A program made the translations under genes and the position numbers. From positions 11,749,001 to 11,813,000 of the forward strand of contig CM073907.1 in assembly GCA_037176705.1 (NCBI GenBank): a DNA stretch of 64,000 nt, given 5' to 3'. The stretch comes from Molossus alvarezi. Lineage: Eukaryota; Chordata; Mammalia; Chiroptera; Molossidae. Numbering within the stretch: the stretch's first letter is position 1; each line of letters opens with the position of its first letter. Positions 10,509-22,352 of this stretch are shown here, piece by piece. Under the pieces are notes generated by a model that was not told where the DNA came from, did no database searches, and worked only from the letters and a program-made list of their open reading frames with translations.

Positions 10509-10559
10509 ATCTGCCTAGTCCATGGAATAGATGAATAGACAATGAAAGTAAGTAAAATC

Positions 10560-11519
10560 TGTTCTAAACTCTAAAACAGTATGTGAATATCACTTATTTC
10601 TGTTACTGTGCAAATTACCCCAAAGTCCTTGGCCAATTTTATTCATTAGAGAAGGCTAGATGCCATGCCATGGCAGTAAATTAACCCTGGAATAACAAAC
10701 GTTTATTTCTTGCTCACATAAATGCCAATTAGAGCTGGGGGCAATTCTTTGCCTTCTGAAAATCCACCTAGTGACTCAGAGATCGAGGCTCCCTCCATTT
10801 AGTCCCTGGTCACTTTAGCAGAGGCAGAGAGGGACAGAGGACACACTGCCTCTTATTCTCTGATCTGAAAGGAACCCACATCTAAGTGTTCACAGTCTGC
10901 TGGTCATTTGACCTGACCTAATAGCAAGGGCGGCTGGGAAACATAGAAGAGTTTGTGGACCGTAGGTAGGTTGAGCGTTGACTTTTTCTATGACCTCAGC
11001 CCAATTGTGGGTGGTCAACAGACTGATGTGTGTGGTCTGGTGCCTTCATTGAGAAGTTTCAGCCACAGAAGACAGCCTGGCAGCTGCCGACAGGGTGTGG
11101 GACAATGTGAACCCAAACCAGCACCTGGTCCCCGGTCTACTTCCTGGATTTCTCATTCACACCCTTTGTCTTCTCTGACTCTCCCCTTCTGTGTATAAAC
11201 ACAGCCTCGCTCCCTCAATCCTTTGGCTTAGTCATCATCCCTAGTGCCTCACGGGGCAGTGGGTGGTTTCCAAGGAAGCGTCTTGGCAGGCGTTGGGCCA
11301 GACACGGGGAGGCCCACCTCAGGAAGCAAAGGAGAAGGACTGAGTCTGTGTTGGGGTGGCAGGGTCCCCGTCCCTGTTCATGGCACATCTGCTCACCCAT
11401 GTCCTGCTGCGCAGTTTCTGAGCGTTGAATCTTCAGAAAGGCAAGAATCGAGATCGTTGCTGCTCTCTGAGGGCTGAGGCTGCTGCCTTGCATGATAGGA
11501 CAGCTGCTGACATCACTGA
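10560..11519. other. No gene recognised; possible ancient repeat at about 10690-10960
   Basis: The stretch from 'aacaaacgtttatttcttgctcac' to 'gcaagggcggctgggaaacatag' has the look of an old interspersed repeat found in many mammals, but I cannot name the family. No coding signal. Confidence 0.3.
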
Positions 11520-11625
11520 GTTCATACTCTGAGCCAGACCCCGGGCCCAGTGACCCCTCTTTGATCAATGAGGAAACTGAGTCACAAGGTCCCAAAGCTA
11601 GTGAGAGGTGGAGCCTTTGCTTCCC
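11520..11625 (-). mobile_element. MIR SINE fragment, antisense
   Basis: 'atgaggaaactgagtcacaag' and 'caaagctagtgagaggtggag' match the antisense MIR core ('gaggaaactgaggcac...cacagctagtaagtgg'). Degraded, as expected for this old mammalian family. Confidence 0.65.
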
Positions 11626-11791
11626 CCACAGAGAAACTGCCTCTGAATAAGCAAAGCTCAACATGCGGTAATCAGAAAGGACTTCTGAGCACACCTGTGT
11701 GCCTGGCCCTTTCCAGGCCCTGGGGACACAGCAAGAACAAGATGCTGGAGCTCCCTGGCCTGTGGCCGTTTGCATTCTGGCAGCGCGACGG

Positions 11792-12705
11792 ATGCAGTAC
11801 TGAGAGCCCAGAGCAGGAGAGCAGAACCAGGCCCGAGGGGTGCGGCGCCGAGAGCCCGGAGCAGGAGAGCAGAACCAGGCCAGGCCGGAGGGATGCAGTA
11901 CTGAGAGCCCAGAGCAGGAGAGCAGAACCAGGCCCGAGGGGTGCGGCGCCGAGAGCCCGGAGCAGGGGAGCAGAACGAGGCCAGGCCCGAGGGATACAGT
12001 ACTGAGAGCCCGGAGCAGGGGAGCAGAACCAGGCCAGGCCCGAGGGGTGCGGCGCCGAGAGCCCGGAGCAAGAGAGCGGAACCAGGCCCGAGGGGTGCGG
12101 CGCCGAGAGCCCAGAGCAGGGGAGCAGAACCAGGCCCGAGGGGTGCGGCGCCGAGAGCCCGGAGCAGGGGAGCAGAACCAGGCCCGAGGGGTGCGGCGCC
12201 GAGAGCCCGGAGCAGGAGAGCAGAACCAGGCCAGGCCGGAGGGATGCAGTACTGAGAGCCCAGAGCAGGAGAGCAGAACCAGGCCCGAGGGGTGCGGCGC
12301 CGAGAGCCCGGAGCAGGGGAGCAGAACGAGGCCAGGCCCGAGGGATACAGTACTGAGAGCCCGGAGCAGGAGAGCAGAACCAGGCCAGGCCCGAGGGGTG
12401 CGGCGCCGAGAGCCCAGAGCAGGGGAGCAGAACCAGGACCGAGGGGTGCGGCGCCGAGAGCCCGGAGCAAGGGAGCAGAACCAGGCCTGAGGGGTGCAGT
12501 GCCGAGAGCCTGGAGCAGGGGAGCAGAACCAGGCCCGAGGGGTGCGGCGCCGAGAGCCCGGAGCAGGGGAGCAGAACCAGGCCTGAGGGGTGCGGCGCCG
12601 AGAGCCCGGAGCAGGAGAGCGGAACCAGGCCAGGCCCGAGGGGTGCGGCGCCGAGAGCCCGGAGCAGGAGAGCGGAACCAGGCCAGGCCCGAGGGGTGCA
12701 GCACT
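11792..12705. repeat. CpG-rich minisatellite, about 18 units of 48/53 bp
   Basis: At least 18 tandem units have the pattern 'gtgcggcgccgagagcccgg' + 'agcaggggagcagaacc' + 'aggcccgaggg'. Two length classes occur: 48 bp, and 53 bp with an extra 'aggcc'. A 'gcagtactgagagccc' variant alternates with the 'gcggcgccgagagccc' variant. Units 2-5 (about 11838-12045) recur almost base for base as units 9-12 (about 12189-12396), an offset of about 351 bp, showing a block duplication. The unit lacks stops in several frames on both strands and so generates long open frames, including a 512-codon one on the minus strand (11215-12753), which I do not regard as a gene. Confidence 0.95.
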
Positions 12706-13175
12706 CACTGGGAGGGCAGAGAAGCCTGGGCCAGCAAAGGAGACCACAGACATTCAGGAATCTCGACACATTATATCTGCTTCCTTCCCATTAAAGTGTC
12801 TCGATGCTCATTCATCGTGAAGACTCTGACCAATCTTACAACAAAGAAAAGCACTTAAGTGTTTAGCCATGTATTTCCCTAATGTAATCATTACTTTAAT
12901 TTTTTTTATGGAAAAAATTTAATCATTACTCTCTGTTTGTTTGGGAAAGTTGAGAAGCGGGTGGTAGGAATCCATTGAAGGGTTTTGAGCTTTCTAGAAA
13001 GTTCCTCTAACAGGGTGGACAGGCAGACAGGAGGAGGAGGAGATGAAGGATGGAGAGCTGGTTATGGCAAGATTGATGTGGACTAGTGCTAAGCTCAGGG
13101 GGTGTTTGTGTGGGTGCAGGGAAGGGGGCAGACTCCAGAGAAATTTAGAAAAAGGACTTGCTAGACCCATAAGGA
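12706..13175. other. No gene recognised
   Basis: Unique sequence between two tandem arrays. No coding signal or named repeat. Confidence 0.4.
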
Positions 13176-14225
13176 GTGTGTGTGTGTGTGTGTGTGTCTG
13201 TGTCCGTGTCGTTGGTGGTGGTGGTGATGGAGATGGAGGGATTGAGGTGGTGGTGGTGGTGAAGGTGATAGTAGAGGTAGACATGGAGGTGATTTTGGTA
13301 GTATAGATGGTTGTGATGATGGATGAGGGAGGTGGAGGTGGTGGAGGTGGTGGAGGTGGTGGTGATGGTTATGATGGTAGTGGAGGTAGAGATGGAGGTG
13401 ATTGAGGTGTTGATAGTGGTAGTGGTAGAGATGGAGGTGATGAAGGTGTTAATGATGATGGTGGTGGTGGAGATGGAGGGATTGAGGTGTTGATGGTGGT
13501 GGTGGTGGAGGTGGTAGTAAAGGTAGACATGGAGGTGATTTTGGTAGTGTAGATGGTTGTGATGATGGATGATGGATGATGGAGGTGATGGAGGTGGTGG
13601 TGATGGTGGTTATGATGGTAGTGGAGGTAGAGATGGAGGTGATTGAGGTGTTGATAGTGGTGGTGGTGGGGATGGAGGTGATTGAGATGTTAATGATGGT
13701 GGTTATGATGGTGGTGGAGGTGGAGGGGATGAAGGTGTTAATGATGGTGATTATGATGGTGGTGGTGGTGGTGGAGGCGATGGAAGTGATTGAGGTGTTG
13801 ATGATGGTGGTTATGATGGTGGTAGAGGTGGAGGGGATGAAGGTGTTAATGATGGTGGTTATGATGGTGGTGGTGGTGGAGGCGATGGAGGTGATTGAGG
13901 TGTTGATGATGGTGGTTATGATGGTGGTGGAGGTAGAGGGGATGAAGGTGTTAATGATGGTGGTTATGATGGTGGTGGTGGTGGAGGTGATGGAGGTGAT
14001 TGAGGTGTTGATGATGGTGGTTATGATGGTGGTAGTGGTGGAGGTGATGGAGGTGATTGAGGTGTTGATGGTGGTGGTGGTGGTGGAGGTGGTAGTAAAG
14101 GTAGACATGGAGGTGATTTTGTAGTGTAGATGGTGGTGATGATGGATGATGGATGATGGAGGTGGAGGTGGTGGAGGTGATGGAGGTGGTGGTGATGGTG
14201 GTGGCTTTGGTGTAGGTGGAGGCGG
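13176..14225. repeat. GGT/GAT-rich VNTR-like array, about 1 kb
   Basis: Begins with a (TG)n run at about 13179-13198, then about 1 kb of imperfect GGT, GGA and GAT triplets with a strong strand bias (almost no C). A higher-order period is visible: 'gaggggatgaaggtgtta' starts at 13723, 13831 and 13936, so units are 108 and 105 bp. A longer module with 'gtagacatggaggtgatttt' occurs at about 13278, 13524 and 14102. It gives stop-free frames of 180-220 codons encoding Val/Met or Thr/Ile/Ser repeats, which are not genes. Confidence 0.93.
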
Positions 14226-17200
14226 CTATGATGGGGAGACCTGACCTTGTGCCCCCATGGACTCATCAAGGTAGACATGACAAAGGAAGGTAGGTTTGGG
14301 GCCATGATGGACTGTGGGAAAATAGTCAGCTGCCTGGAAACACAATGAGTTTGAGGCCTCTTCAGAGCAGACACTGGTGTCCTGGTGACCTGCTGCTGTA
14401 CAGACTGAGGCTCAGGAGAGGACTCTGGCTGCAGGTACAGATTTGGATCAATAGCCACAAAATAGCTGGAACCTCAGGAAAAACCAGGAGCAGGGGAGAC
14501 CGGGGGGCTGGTTGATGCCTGGCTCAGGTCACAGTCTCCTACAGAAGCTTAGTGGGAAGGGACAGCTATGTCTCTTGAGTGCTGCACCTACCAGAAAACT
14601 CCTGAGCACAGGGTCCAGGGGTCCTGCTCCTCCAGAGGAGTGCGAACCCAGCTCCAGCTGAACCAGATGGGCCTGCTGGGCCCCGCCCTGTTCGTCATCG
14701 ACCTCAGGGACCAGGTTCACGCTGTTGGCCCGGGGGGAATGTGAGCAGCTGGTTGGCAAGGAAGAATGTGTGTGCGACAGGCCCGACATCTCAGTTCTCT
14801 TGGCTGGACTCAGGTTGGCAGGCTAAGGGCGCTGGGCACAGCACAGGAGCTCATACTGGCTCCGCACACGGGTGTCCTGCTTCCATGCCAACTGGGTGTG
14901 TTCCCATCACACACATTCCTGTCCTCCGAGCCCTTCAGGCTGCGCTGACCTCAGCGTGGTGTCGGTGACCTCTGCCATCTTGGATTATTGGACAAATACC
15001 TTGGCAACTGGAGTGGAACCGAAGGCCAGAGGTCCCAGCAGAGTGCCTGGCACCTAGCCAGCCTCTTTAAACTTCAATGAAGCGCCTGAATCTCATTGTA
15101 GCCCTAGGTGCCACCATCAGGAGAGAAGACAGGGGGCAGATGGAGGGATCCTTGCTTGTGGTTTTGTATTATCTGTGAGTCTGGGCTCCTGTACTTGGAG
15201 ACAGCATGGGAAACAAGTCCCCAGGTACACAGACATCACACAGATATTTCATTGACATGTTCATGGACATAGAGCCGTTTCGTTGAGGTTTGACTTGTTG
15301 AGGTCAAAGTCCATGGTAACTTAAAGCGGCTGCACTTGGTCCTAACTTGTGTGGAAGATGTCCAGGGTTCAAGGAAGCCGTGGGTCTTGAAAATCCCTGG
15401 CAGGAGGCAGCCCGAGGCCTGGCTCCAGGCTTCCATCCCCCTTCAGTACCGGGGGAGAAGGATCTTCCCAGACAGCCCATTAGGAGCCCCTCTCCCAGGC
15501 CTGCAGACCCCGAGACCTCGAGCTCTTTACTTCTCCCTGAAATGCATCGCCCACTGGTTCCGGGGAGGGAAGCCGAGATGACTGGTTGGTATTGACGCAA
15601 AAGCCAAAGCCAAGCTACTCAACCTCCCCCCTGGTTTGCACTGGTGGTGCTGTGATGGGCCCTCCAAACCTCCCCGGGTGACGAGGCGTGGTCTGCTGCC
15701 ACTCTGTCCTGCTGTGCCCCAGGGAGCAGGAGACATCTTCCCAGGCTCCATCCCCACCAGACCCAGGAGTCCATGGTCAGCAGGGAGGAGGCTGTCTTGA
15801 GGCTCTGACAATGCCAGCCCAGATGTCCCCTTCTTAGGCAGCTCAGGAATGTGCAGTCCTGAATGTTGGGCCTGAGGCCCAAGGAACTGGTGGGGTCCCA
15901 GTGAAACCACGCCCTGGTCCCCCAAGGCCTCTGACGCTCACCCAGCCAGGTCCAGCTTGCTCCATCCCAGGGGAGCGTGGGCCTGGGAATCACTGGAATG
16001 ACCTCCAGAGCCCTTGTGGGGACAGGGTCCTGACCCTCGTTGGCACAAGGAAGCAGATGACTGGGTGGCTGAGCTCAGGTTGTTTCTTAGTTTCTCTCGG
16101 ACGGCTTGCCCGGCTCTGGCCTTGATTTAATGTTTTTAAGGGAAATAAAGATGGAAAAAGTTTAATAGATCCATTCCTGCTCAGATGCATTTGCCAACCA
16201 CTTGTGTCGGTGGGTGGCATTTCCCACAGACAACCTTGGACTCTGGTGGCAGTGGATTCTGTGGTTGGTGGGACTACGTACAGCCCTGGATGGCAGAGCC
16301 CATGGTCATTTTGGGGTTCCCAGGCCCCTCCTGCTGTGGAGCAGGGGACTCGTTACAGACAGATCTAGGTTGTGACATAGGCCCAGCGTGGACACCCCTG
16401 AACCCGGGCAGGGAACGTCTCCGGCCTGTCGGTCCATCTCTAAATCAGGAACAAGTGCATGTGCTTTTCTCTCGGGCTGGTGTCTGATTCATTAAATGCC
16501 ATCCTATAGGTGCTGCCCTGGCACACTCCTGGGCACCTGGCTCCTGGCCCGGAAGGGGCTCAGGAGCTGTCTGTAGACTGGAGTGCCCTCAAAGGGATTA
16601 TTCAGGGTTTGGTAACAGCCGATCAGGAAGGACAATGGGCCTTTATTGTTCTCCTTCCCCTTACTTCCAGCCAGGCCTATTTATAACTCGGAAGATTCCT
16701 CCTGGGCGACTCAGCGACCACAGGGCTGTCCCAGGGAGACCTCATCACACGCTACCTGCCTCACCTGCTGGCGCCCCTGGTCTCGCCTCAGCTGGCCAAG
16801 CCCAGGGGAGCCTGATGGTGCCCTCAGCCCAGGCGTGGTGGGAGTCTGCCAGCTAGAGAGGCGGACAGACACCAGGGGTCAGGGACAGAAGATGCGGGGA
16901 AACTGAGTCCCGATGTGAGGCCCAGATCAGAAGCTGGGTCGCCATTTAGATGGCTAATCAGCTCAATTCACAGCAGGGCAGCTTGGGGGAGGCCAGCAAG
17001 GACAAGCGACTTCTGGGGAGCTTTTCTGGTTACCAGCCCAACTGGACCGTCCACTCAGCACAACTGGGCACCAGTCTGGGTTCAGGAGAGGGGTTCAAGG
17101 CCAGGTCCCTCCCGCCCTGGGAGCACGCATGGGGATGACTCTGGAACTGGGTGGAGAAAGACTTTCGGGGGGCTTCCCCTCCCACTAGGGGGCAGCTGCA

Positions 17201-17884
17201 GAGAGGGGGGTTCTGAGGATACCTCGCGCAGAGCCGGGCCCCCTCATCAAGGCCCTCAGTGAGACAGCAGGGCAGCAATGTGTGGGTGTCGGAGCGTGCG
17301 TCTGGGGTCCTCTCCCTTCCTTCTCGTTCTCTCCCAGTTACCTCCAGCCCCGAGGCTTTGGTTCAGGGGCCCCTGCCTGTGTTCCTCCCTTCTCCACAAC
17401 GCTGCCCAGGAAAGACGGCCAACCGAGCTCATCTTCCGGGAGGAATAAGCATCTGAAGCCTGGCCGGCCCCTGACGTCAACTCCTTCCGTATCTCTCCCT
17501 CCCTGCTTCTGTTTTTTTAAAGCTACCTTTTAAAGATGGCATGGAAACATAAAGGGATATTTTCTCAAGACTTTCACAACCGCTTCAGAGGACTTGGGGG
17601 TGTCCCCCCAAGGAGCAGCAGCAGTAGGCCCGGGACCGTCCCCTCTACAGCAGGCCCGTGCCTATTGGGGTGTTGGGGATGGCAGATTTTTGCCTTCCAC
17701 GCAATTTTTATCTTATCAGAAAAATGGGGAAGAGAAAACACTAATATTTGTCAAGCACCTACTCAGCATTTTTCAGCGATTAGCTTGTTGAGTTCTCTGT
17801 CCCCGCAAGTCCGGCTGATAACCATAGCAAAACAATAACCAACATGCAATAGCGAACATAGCTAACAATGGCCAAACGCTGGCT
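14226..17884. other. No gene recognised; SINE-free GC-rich unique sequence
   Basis: This 3.6-kb stretch has many short open frames on both strands, as expected in GC-rich DNA. None has a recognisable domain or convincing splice structure. No Ves or L1 copy is present. A short MIR/L2-like 'agcacctactcagcatttt' remnant lies near 17755. Confidence 0.4.
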
Positions 17885-18095
17885 GTTCGGTGAGCTCCGT
17901 TTTAAGCAGTTTATGTGAATTCACGGGTTCGGTCTGCTTGACAACCCCGTGGCAGGTACGTCAGTGATCCCCACTTTACGGGGGAAGAAACTGAGGCGCA
18001 GAAATGTCAACCAACTCCAGGTGCACCTCTAGAACTCAGCAGCGCTGGGACCTGGCCTCTGGCTTCAGACTTCAGGCTCCAAGTCTCTGCCATCC
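17885..18095 (-). mobile_element. MIR SINE, antisense
   Basis: 'aagcagtttatgtgaattcac', 'ccccactttacgggggaag', 'aaactgaggcgcagaaatg' and 'gggacctggcctctggcttc' follow the antisense MIR consensus in order over about 210 bp. Confidence 0.75.
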
Positions 18096-18584
18096 TTACC
18101 AGGTAGCCAGGCTGGGACTGGAACCCGGGTCTTTGCGAGGTCACAGACTACCTTCCCTCTGCTCCCATGCTGCCCCTCGGATCAAGAGGGAGCATCCTCC
18201 TCCTAACGACTTCCAAACATCTGCTGAGAAATGACAGACCTCGTCATTTTCCAGGAAATGGAAATTCTACAGGAAAGAATGGTGGGCAGAGAAGGGGGCA
18301 AGAACAGGAGGAGAATTGAGCAGCAGAGGGACTCCTGTGCCCAGGCTGCGCCCTGGCCTTGTTCCTTAGGTGCAAGACACGGTGCTGACCCACCAGGCTT
18401 TTCTTTCTTTGTTGACTCACAGGCACCAGGAAAGATCCACTTCCCTGCTGTCAAGAAATAAACCAGGCCAGGCGGGGGCAAAGGCAGCTGCTCTGCGACT
18501 TCCCGCCCCACAGCATCCAGTCAGGACACCGGGTTCTCGTCTCCGCTCTTCTTCCCCCTGATGTCCATGGGGCTCTTGTGTAGG
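18096..18584. other. No gene recognised
   Basis: Unique sequence; several short open frames without recognisable features. Confidence 0.35.
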
Positions 18585-18687
18585 CGTCTATCTCCCGCCT
18601 CGCAGGAGACACAGCCTGGGTTTATCTCGCATCCGGGCACAGAGCCTCCTAGCAATCAATAAACATTCGTTGAAAGAATGAATGAAA
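18585..18687 (+). mobile_element. L2 LINE 3' end
   Basis: Ends 'caataaacattcgttgaaag' then 'aatgaatgaa', the hallmark L2 3' terminus ('aataaatgtttgttgaatgaatga'). Confidence 0.65.
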
Positions 18688-18689
18688 CT

Positions 18690-19404
18690 TGGAACATTTA
18701 CTGGACAGAGGCCATTAACCCCTGGTTCAAGGTCCACTGGCCTGACCCCTGTCTTCAAGTGGTATGATCAGTCCTCCCGAGGAGACCCAATGGCCTTTGA
18801 TGCTGAAGCTGCGGTTTCTCCCTGGTCATTGGTAGAGCTGACCTGGCCTGCAGCCATGAACTCTAAAACTAGGCGGCCAAGGAGGCTGAGCATTGCTTTC
18901 CCATCACGGTCTCAACAGCACCCCTGCCAGGCTTCTGGTCTGTCTTGTGTCTCCTCTGTGTGGCCCCTGCTTCCCAGCTCATTTCTCCGGCCATTTGGAC
19001 CCCAAGACCAGATGTGGCTACCAGTGCAGGATGGGCCTCAGAAAGACAGGTTGGACAGAAAGGTGCCCTGCTCCCCAGGAAAGCAGTTGGCTAGACGCCA
19101 CTCCAAGCCTGGTCCGCCGTTGGCTACGGGTCTACAAGGTTACAAGTACAGATGTTGAGAGTAAGAGTTGAGAAGTGTTTAGAGCCATTTGACATCGCCT
19201 CAAGGTCCAAACCAGTGATTGTGGACTTTCTTCTTGAACCCCTAGGACGTAGGTGGGTTTGAGCTGGCCCTTCACCAAGACAGCAGGGGAGGCGCTGGTC
19301 GGGAAGAGCTGGCCTTAGCGATGCATTTTCCTTGGAAGTCCTTCCGCCACTGAAGAGGTGTCAGTCTGCCCATGCAACCCGAGTGTGTCTCAGGTAGCTC
19401 GAGG
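18690..19404. other. No gene recognised
   Basis: Unique GC-rich sequence. A 158-codon open frame at 18682-19158 overlaps the L2 end and has no recognisable domain. Confidence 0.35.
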
Positions 19405-19535
19405 TCCTATTCCAGCCTCATCACCTACCGTCTGTGTGACACTGGGTGAGTTCCCGAATGACTGTCCCTCAACGGCTGGCTACTGTGAGAGTTCATAGCA
19501 TCAGCGCAAGTGTTGGTTCTGTTATGAATGAGCAT
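19405..19535 (+). mobile_element. MIR SINE
   Basis: 'ctaccgtctgtgtgacactgg' and 'gtgagttcccgaatgactg' correspond to the MIR core 'ctgtgtgaccttgggcaagttac'. Degraded. Confidence 0.55.
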
Positions 19536-21095
19536 GTCCAGTTCTGTCCCTGGCACTCGGGGGCCCAAAGGGGCATGAGTCCAGGCCCTGCTTTTCTGTT
19601 ACCCTTTGGCGAACAGGACACATACGCACTGAGACCTGGGCGGCTGCAGAAGGACTCACAGTGCGTTAGACAAAGTTTTATGGGTGACTCCTCCGAGGGA
19701 CCGTGACTGGGAGATGGGTTGTGAAGTTGGGTCCGATGGGGAGTGCAAAGAAAGGGTTGAAAGTGAAATAACTTTGAAGGGGACTGTCATTGGCTCCTTG
19801 AGCAACATGGAGCATGTGGGCCTTGTCCTGGTGGAGGGAGGCGGAGCTAGGCTGGTTGGTCGGGAGATTCCCTCCAACAATGACGAATACGTGGAGAAGG
19901 CAAACCACGGGGTCCCCTCGAGGCTGGGTCTCAGCCAGCAGTACCCGCAGTGCTGCGGTGGTCAGGGAGTCAGGGTTATAATGATAAAGGGGTGTGAGGA
20001 GAAGGGAGTGAGAAAGTCCCGACACCAGGTGATGGGAAGACTTGAGGAAAAGTGGATTGTAGCAGTGAGGACACTAAGTGAGCTGAGGGACAGGGCGTGG
20101 TGGCCATGGAGAAGATGCTGGAGATGGAGCCTCAGATGTGGAGCAGCTATGAGCAATACCGGGGTGGGGCTGTGGGGGTGGTGGGTGAGGCAGAGGGGAG
20201 AGAGAGGTCACGGCGGTGGGGGATAGAGGACCTGAGTGGCCATTGGGTAGCAGGTCATCCATATGGCTGATGGGGATGAGCCAGTGAGCAGGCTCAAGTC
20301 CTCCGTTGATGAGCATTGGTGACGACAGCATTAGTGGGCCATGGGCAAGTGGAGTCTTCTGGGGAGAGGCCACCGGGTTCCAGCAAAGGGAAAGAGTTAA
20401 GAGACAGGATTTGGGGTGGGGAGGGAATGGGGTCAGGTCAGGTTAGGGAATGAAGAAGCGAATCTCCAATGAATGAAACTGTGAGTGCTGCCATGCTGGT
20501 TAGCCGGAAGGAGGACAGCCAGTGGGACCCAGCCGGGCGCATCCTTCACCATTGTTCATTGTTGCCATCGCTGCTGGGGTGGACGGTGGGCGGGTGGCAT
20601 GACATTGCGAGGTGTGCGCCCGGTGGCGTGAGCTGCTCCCGCCGAGGACGCTCCGGTTCTCAGGATCTTGTTTCGAGACCCACAGAATCTATTTCCTGAA
20701 GCCGTTTGTATCCTTATTTATCTAAGTGACTAATCCTTTCATGAGTAGAGCCAAGCCTTCGTCTCAGTTACACAGAGATACCAAGACAAATTACTCATGA
20801 ACGTTCCAGATGAGATGAGTATCTGTAAATTATTGAGACAGTTTCAATATGTAAATAGCATTGTGGGAAGCCTCGAAACTATCTAGGTGAGTGTAGACAC
20901 AATAAGCGGGTAATTCCAGGGCAGTTAACCCTTCAGTATGGCTTCCAGCCCATTGCTTATGTGGCCAGTGTCCCTGTGACAAGGACTTCAGGGGCAGCTA
21001 AGGACAAGAAGGGGGTTGCTAAGGCTCCAGATGGGTCACAGCTTGTTGGTAGAACATTGTCCACTGGATGGGAGGTGTCTCCTGTATTCTCTCTC
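19536..21095. other. No gene recognised; unique sequence
   Basis: A 180-codon frame at 19684-20226 (plus strand) is open but shows no recognisable protein family. Its C-terminal part is low-complexity Trp/Gly/Arg. I treat it as chance. Confidence 0.35.
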
Positions 21096-21198
21096 TTTTT
21101 TTTTTTTTTTTTTGTGGTACGTGCCCCTAGCGGGAACCGAACCCAGGACTCGCTGGTCCGCAGGCCGATGCTCAACCGCTGAGCCAAACTGCCCGGGC
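21096..21198 (-). mobile_element. Short (head-only) Ves SINE, antisense, with TSD
   Basis: Minus-strand 'gcccgggcagtttggctcag' head through 'ctaggggcacgtaccac', then immediately poly-A (T-run 21096-21113). Flanks 'tgtattctct' (about 21082) and 'tgaattctct' (about 21199) form the TSD. Same truncation point as the copies at 10014, 30307 and 30942. Confidence 0.92.
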
Positions 21199-22231
21199 TT
21201 GAATTCTCTTTATGGGTGTCTTTGCAATACCCCTCTGAGGAGCTCACGGCCCAGTGACCCTTGCAGAAGAAAGGCCTGTCTAAGAGCCGCTTGCGGCCAA
21301 GTGGCCAGCCCGCTGGAGCATCGGGAATGAGCTGGCCCAGGGAACGTCAAGGGGCATAAACCAAACCATGAGCACTGCCCAGAGCGAGCTGACATTTGGG
21401 CCCAAGTTGCCTGATGGCTCTGAATTCTGAAAAGGAAATAAAGTGAAGTGTTAGGTGAACACAGAGGTCCATGGATTTCAAAATCAGCGAACGGGCTGCT
21501 TGAATGGACCACCGCTTGCAACGGCTGGTTTGGGCGTTGGAGTCTTGACTGCAGATGAAGTACTGAGTCCTTACTATAAAATGCGAAAGCATGTGTGAAA
21601 GCCAAGAAGAGTTTTGGTTTATCCGGACTAGCTAATCTAGGTAGGTCATCCTGGCAATACCTGTACACACCAGTCATTATCCCTAGTTAAAGAAATATAA
21701 CCAGAGCCTAGGAGTTTACAAGCTCCCTGCCTCCTTGTGCCCATGGAAGATACCTGCCAAGGGTTCACCAAGGGGTGTGACCAGCCAGCCGGCAGGACTT
21801 AGACTCCCAGGGGCCGGCATCCCCTTCAAAGTCACTACCCTGTCTCTGGATGTAGTGACCATACCAACCTTATATTTTTGCATCTGAATGAGTATTGCTT
21901 TTGCAAGTTGGCCTCCTTGGGAGGTTAGGCTGGACTTTAGGGACAATGCCAAGACCTCAAAACCCATCTTTGGAACGGACTTCCAAGATGACACCTGCAA
22001 AATCAGTCACACAGAAGACCTTTAATGATAGCAAATTTGGGTCCATCGCGGGTGTATTCGATTTACGGAAATAAAGCCATTGGAAAGCAAGGTGCGATCC
22101 TCCCTCATGGATTCTGGACTTTTCAGGTAGCCAGTAGGACTGACCCTATAAAAGCACTTTCAAACAGATCGTTCTATTTCAACCATTTTTATTGGCAGGG
22201 TGGGGGAGGGAAACCCAACTGTCACAACCAG
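21199..22231. other. No gene recognised
   Basis: Unique sequence. Open frames of up to 155 codons on the minus strand show no recognised domain. Confidence 0.35.
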
Positions 22232-22352
22232 AAATACCTGATTGCAAACTCTAGTGCTGGCACTTAGCTGTGTGACTTTGGGCAGATGACTTAACCTGTC
22301 TGAGCCACAGCTGAAACATTTCCCTCAGGGGGAAATACTCACCTTATATGGT
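22232..22352 (+). mobile_element. MIR SINE
   Basis: 'cacttagctgtgtgactttgg', 'gcagatgacttaacctgtct' and a degraded 'aatactcaccttata' match the MIR core on the plus strand closely. Confidence 0.8.

Noticed and set aside
11215..12753. 512-codon minus-strand open frame and others of 188-365 codons on both strands
   Set aside because: All lie over the 48/53-bp minisatellite, where several frames on both strands are open at once. No domain, no conserved start, and the N- and C-terminal parts outside the array have no recognisable content.
13449..14124. Open frames of 182-219 codons (Thr/Ile-rich minus, Val/Met/Glu-rich plus)
   Set aside because: Pure translation of the GGT/GAT-rich array.
19684..20226. 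180-codon plus-strand open frame
   Set aside because: No recognised family, low-complexity C-terminus, and minus-strand frames are open over the same region.
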